A stretch of 64,000 nt of DNA from Lachnospiraceae bacterium oral taxon 096 (GTDB lineage Bacteria; Bacillota; Clostridia; Lachnospirales; Lachnospiraceae), in the NCBI GenBank assembly GCA_018141845.1, contig CP073340.1, forward strand, positions 537,001 to 601,000, written 5' to 3'. Within the stretch, counting starts at the first letter, position 1; every line of letters begins with the position of its first letter. The position numbers and the translations under genes are program-made. Positions 63,694 through 64,000 of the stretch are shown one piece after another. The notes under the pieces were generated by a model. That model had not been told where the DNA came from, made no database searches, and saw only the letters and a list, made by a program, of their open reading frames with translations.

Positions 63694-64000
63694 CTAATAT
63701 AACGCCCGAATGGCCCCATCTCTATACTCATTTGGTGAGAGCAAAACAGGGGCACCTGTAATATCAATAATTGAATGTCCTCCGACAAATCCCGAGGGCT
63801 CTGTAGCAAGAAAATGGGTATCATACATTGCTCCTTGTCCAGAGACCATCTTAACTAGCACAACTTTTTTCTTTCCTTCTCGCACAACATCTTCATATTG
63901 ATGTTTCTCTGTATATCTTTGACAGAGTTTTAATTTTTTTCTAATTTCTTGACAAAACTCATCACACACCCTGTGCACGGCATCTGGTCCGCTTCTTTGA
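63694..64000 (-). CDS. prdD: PrdD-like protein (homologue of the PrdA central region), 5' end outside the window
   Basis: Open to the window edge. It aligns with PrdA from about residue 317 (RSGPDAVHRVCDEFCQEI against RPGPLAAHTATDVITQEI) through KKKVVLVKMVSGQGAMYD to the end RDGAIRALY, which corresponds to PrdA DGCIHALT just before the cleavage cysteine. An apparent GTG start at 63978 is only the first possible start in view; the homology continues upstream. It is followed 14 bp later by prdE. Confidence 0.88.
   Translation of the reverse strand, partial: QRSGPDAVHRVCDEFCQEIRKKLKLCQRYTEKHQYEDVVREGKKKVVLVKMVSGQGAMYDTHFLATEPSGFVGGHSIIDITGAPVLLSPNEYRDGAIRALY

Noticed and set aside
1..64000. CRISPR arrays, tRNA or rRNA genes
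   Set aside because: No regularly spaced repeats, cloverleaf-like segments or rRNA-like sequence were noticed on either strand.

Overview
The window looks like a piece of chromosome from a low-GC anaerobic Firmicute (Clostridia, most like an oral or gut Lachnospiraceae). The reasons are AT-rich genes with strong GGAGG ribosome sites, a selenocysteine-dependent D-proline reductase (Stickland) locus, MutS2, YhaM and RlmD housekeeping genes, and cell-wall-binding-repeat surface proteins. It divides into an accessory half (about 1-44,500) and a core half (about 44,530-64,000).

Accessory half. Positions 1-7,504 hold a type I restriction-modification locus on the minus strand: hsdM, hsdS, a tyrosine recombinase, a second hsdS and the start of hsdR. 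Two hsdS genes with shared repeats beside an integrase is the layout of a phase-variable specificity locus. Next come a CbrC-family gene, a TetR-controlled pair of ABC exporters, an IS200/IS605 element with an intact TnpB, and an Rrf2-controlled oxidoreductase operon whose third gene (nitroreductase-like) is cut off at the IS element. A Streptococcus-like malolactic enzyme follows, with its malate permease truncated next to a dead ISL3 element. From 22,000 to 29,800 there is an ECF importer plus a second TetR/dual-ABC cluster. From 29,800 to 35,500 lies a graveyard of conjugative and mobilizable elements: oriT-like repeats, mobC, broken relaxase, AbiE remnant, serine recombinase, RepA. An intact Lsa-type ABC-F resistance gene sits among them. 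From 35,490 to 43,070 there is a defence island: an XRE + AbiJ-NTD3 pair truncated at both ends, the latter now reading in frame into an iron alcohol dehydrogenase; an IS3 element; and an XRE/Nudix/MspI-like endonuclease/amino-methyltransferase cluster converging on an XRE/C5-cytosine methyltransferase pair. A truncated serine recombinase lies at the boundary.

Core half. rlmD, yhaM and an HtrA-like protein without a recognisable catalytic triad are on the minus strand. mutS2, a two-component system and a secreted cell-wall-binding protein are on the plus strand. A bidirectional terminator then separates these from the D-proline reductase locus on the minus strand, listed in transcription order: prdD (cut by the window end), prdE, a LysR regulator, selB, a TauE/SafE-type permease, prdF (proline racemase), prdC, prdA, a small conserved gene and prdB. 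PrdB is read through an in-frame UGA, and selB, the factor needed to decode it, lies in the same locus. PrdD and PrdE together match PrdA, and the gene break falls at the PrdA self-cleavage (pyruvoyl-forming) site.

The serine-recombinase remnants and two degenerate copies of an rlmD 3'-end-like sequence (near 17,930 and 35,290) suggest repeated insertion of integrative elements that target rlmD. The intact rlmD sits exactly at the accessory/core boundary.
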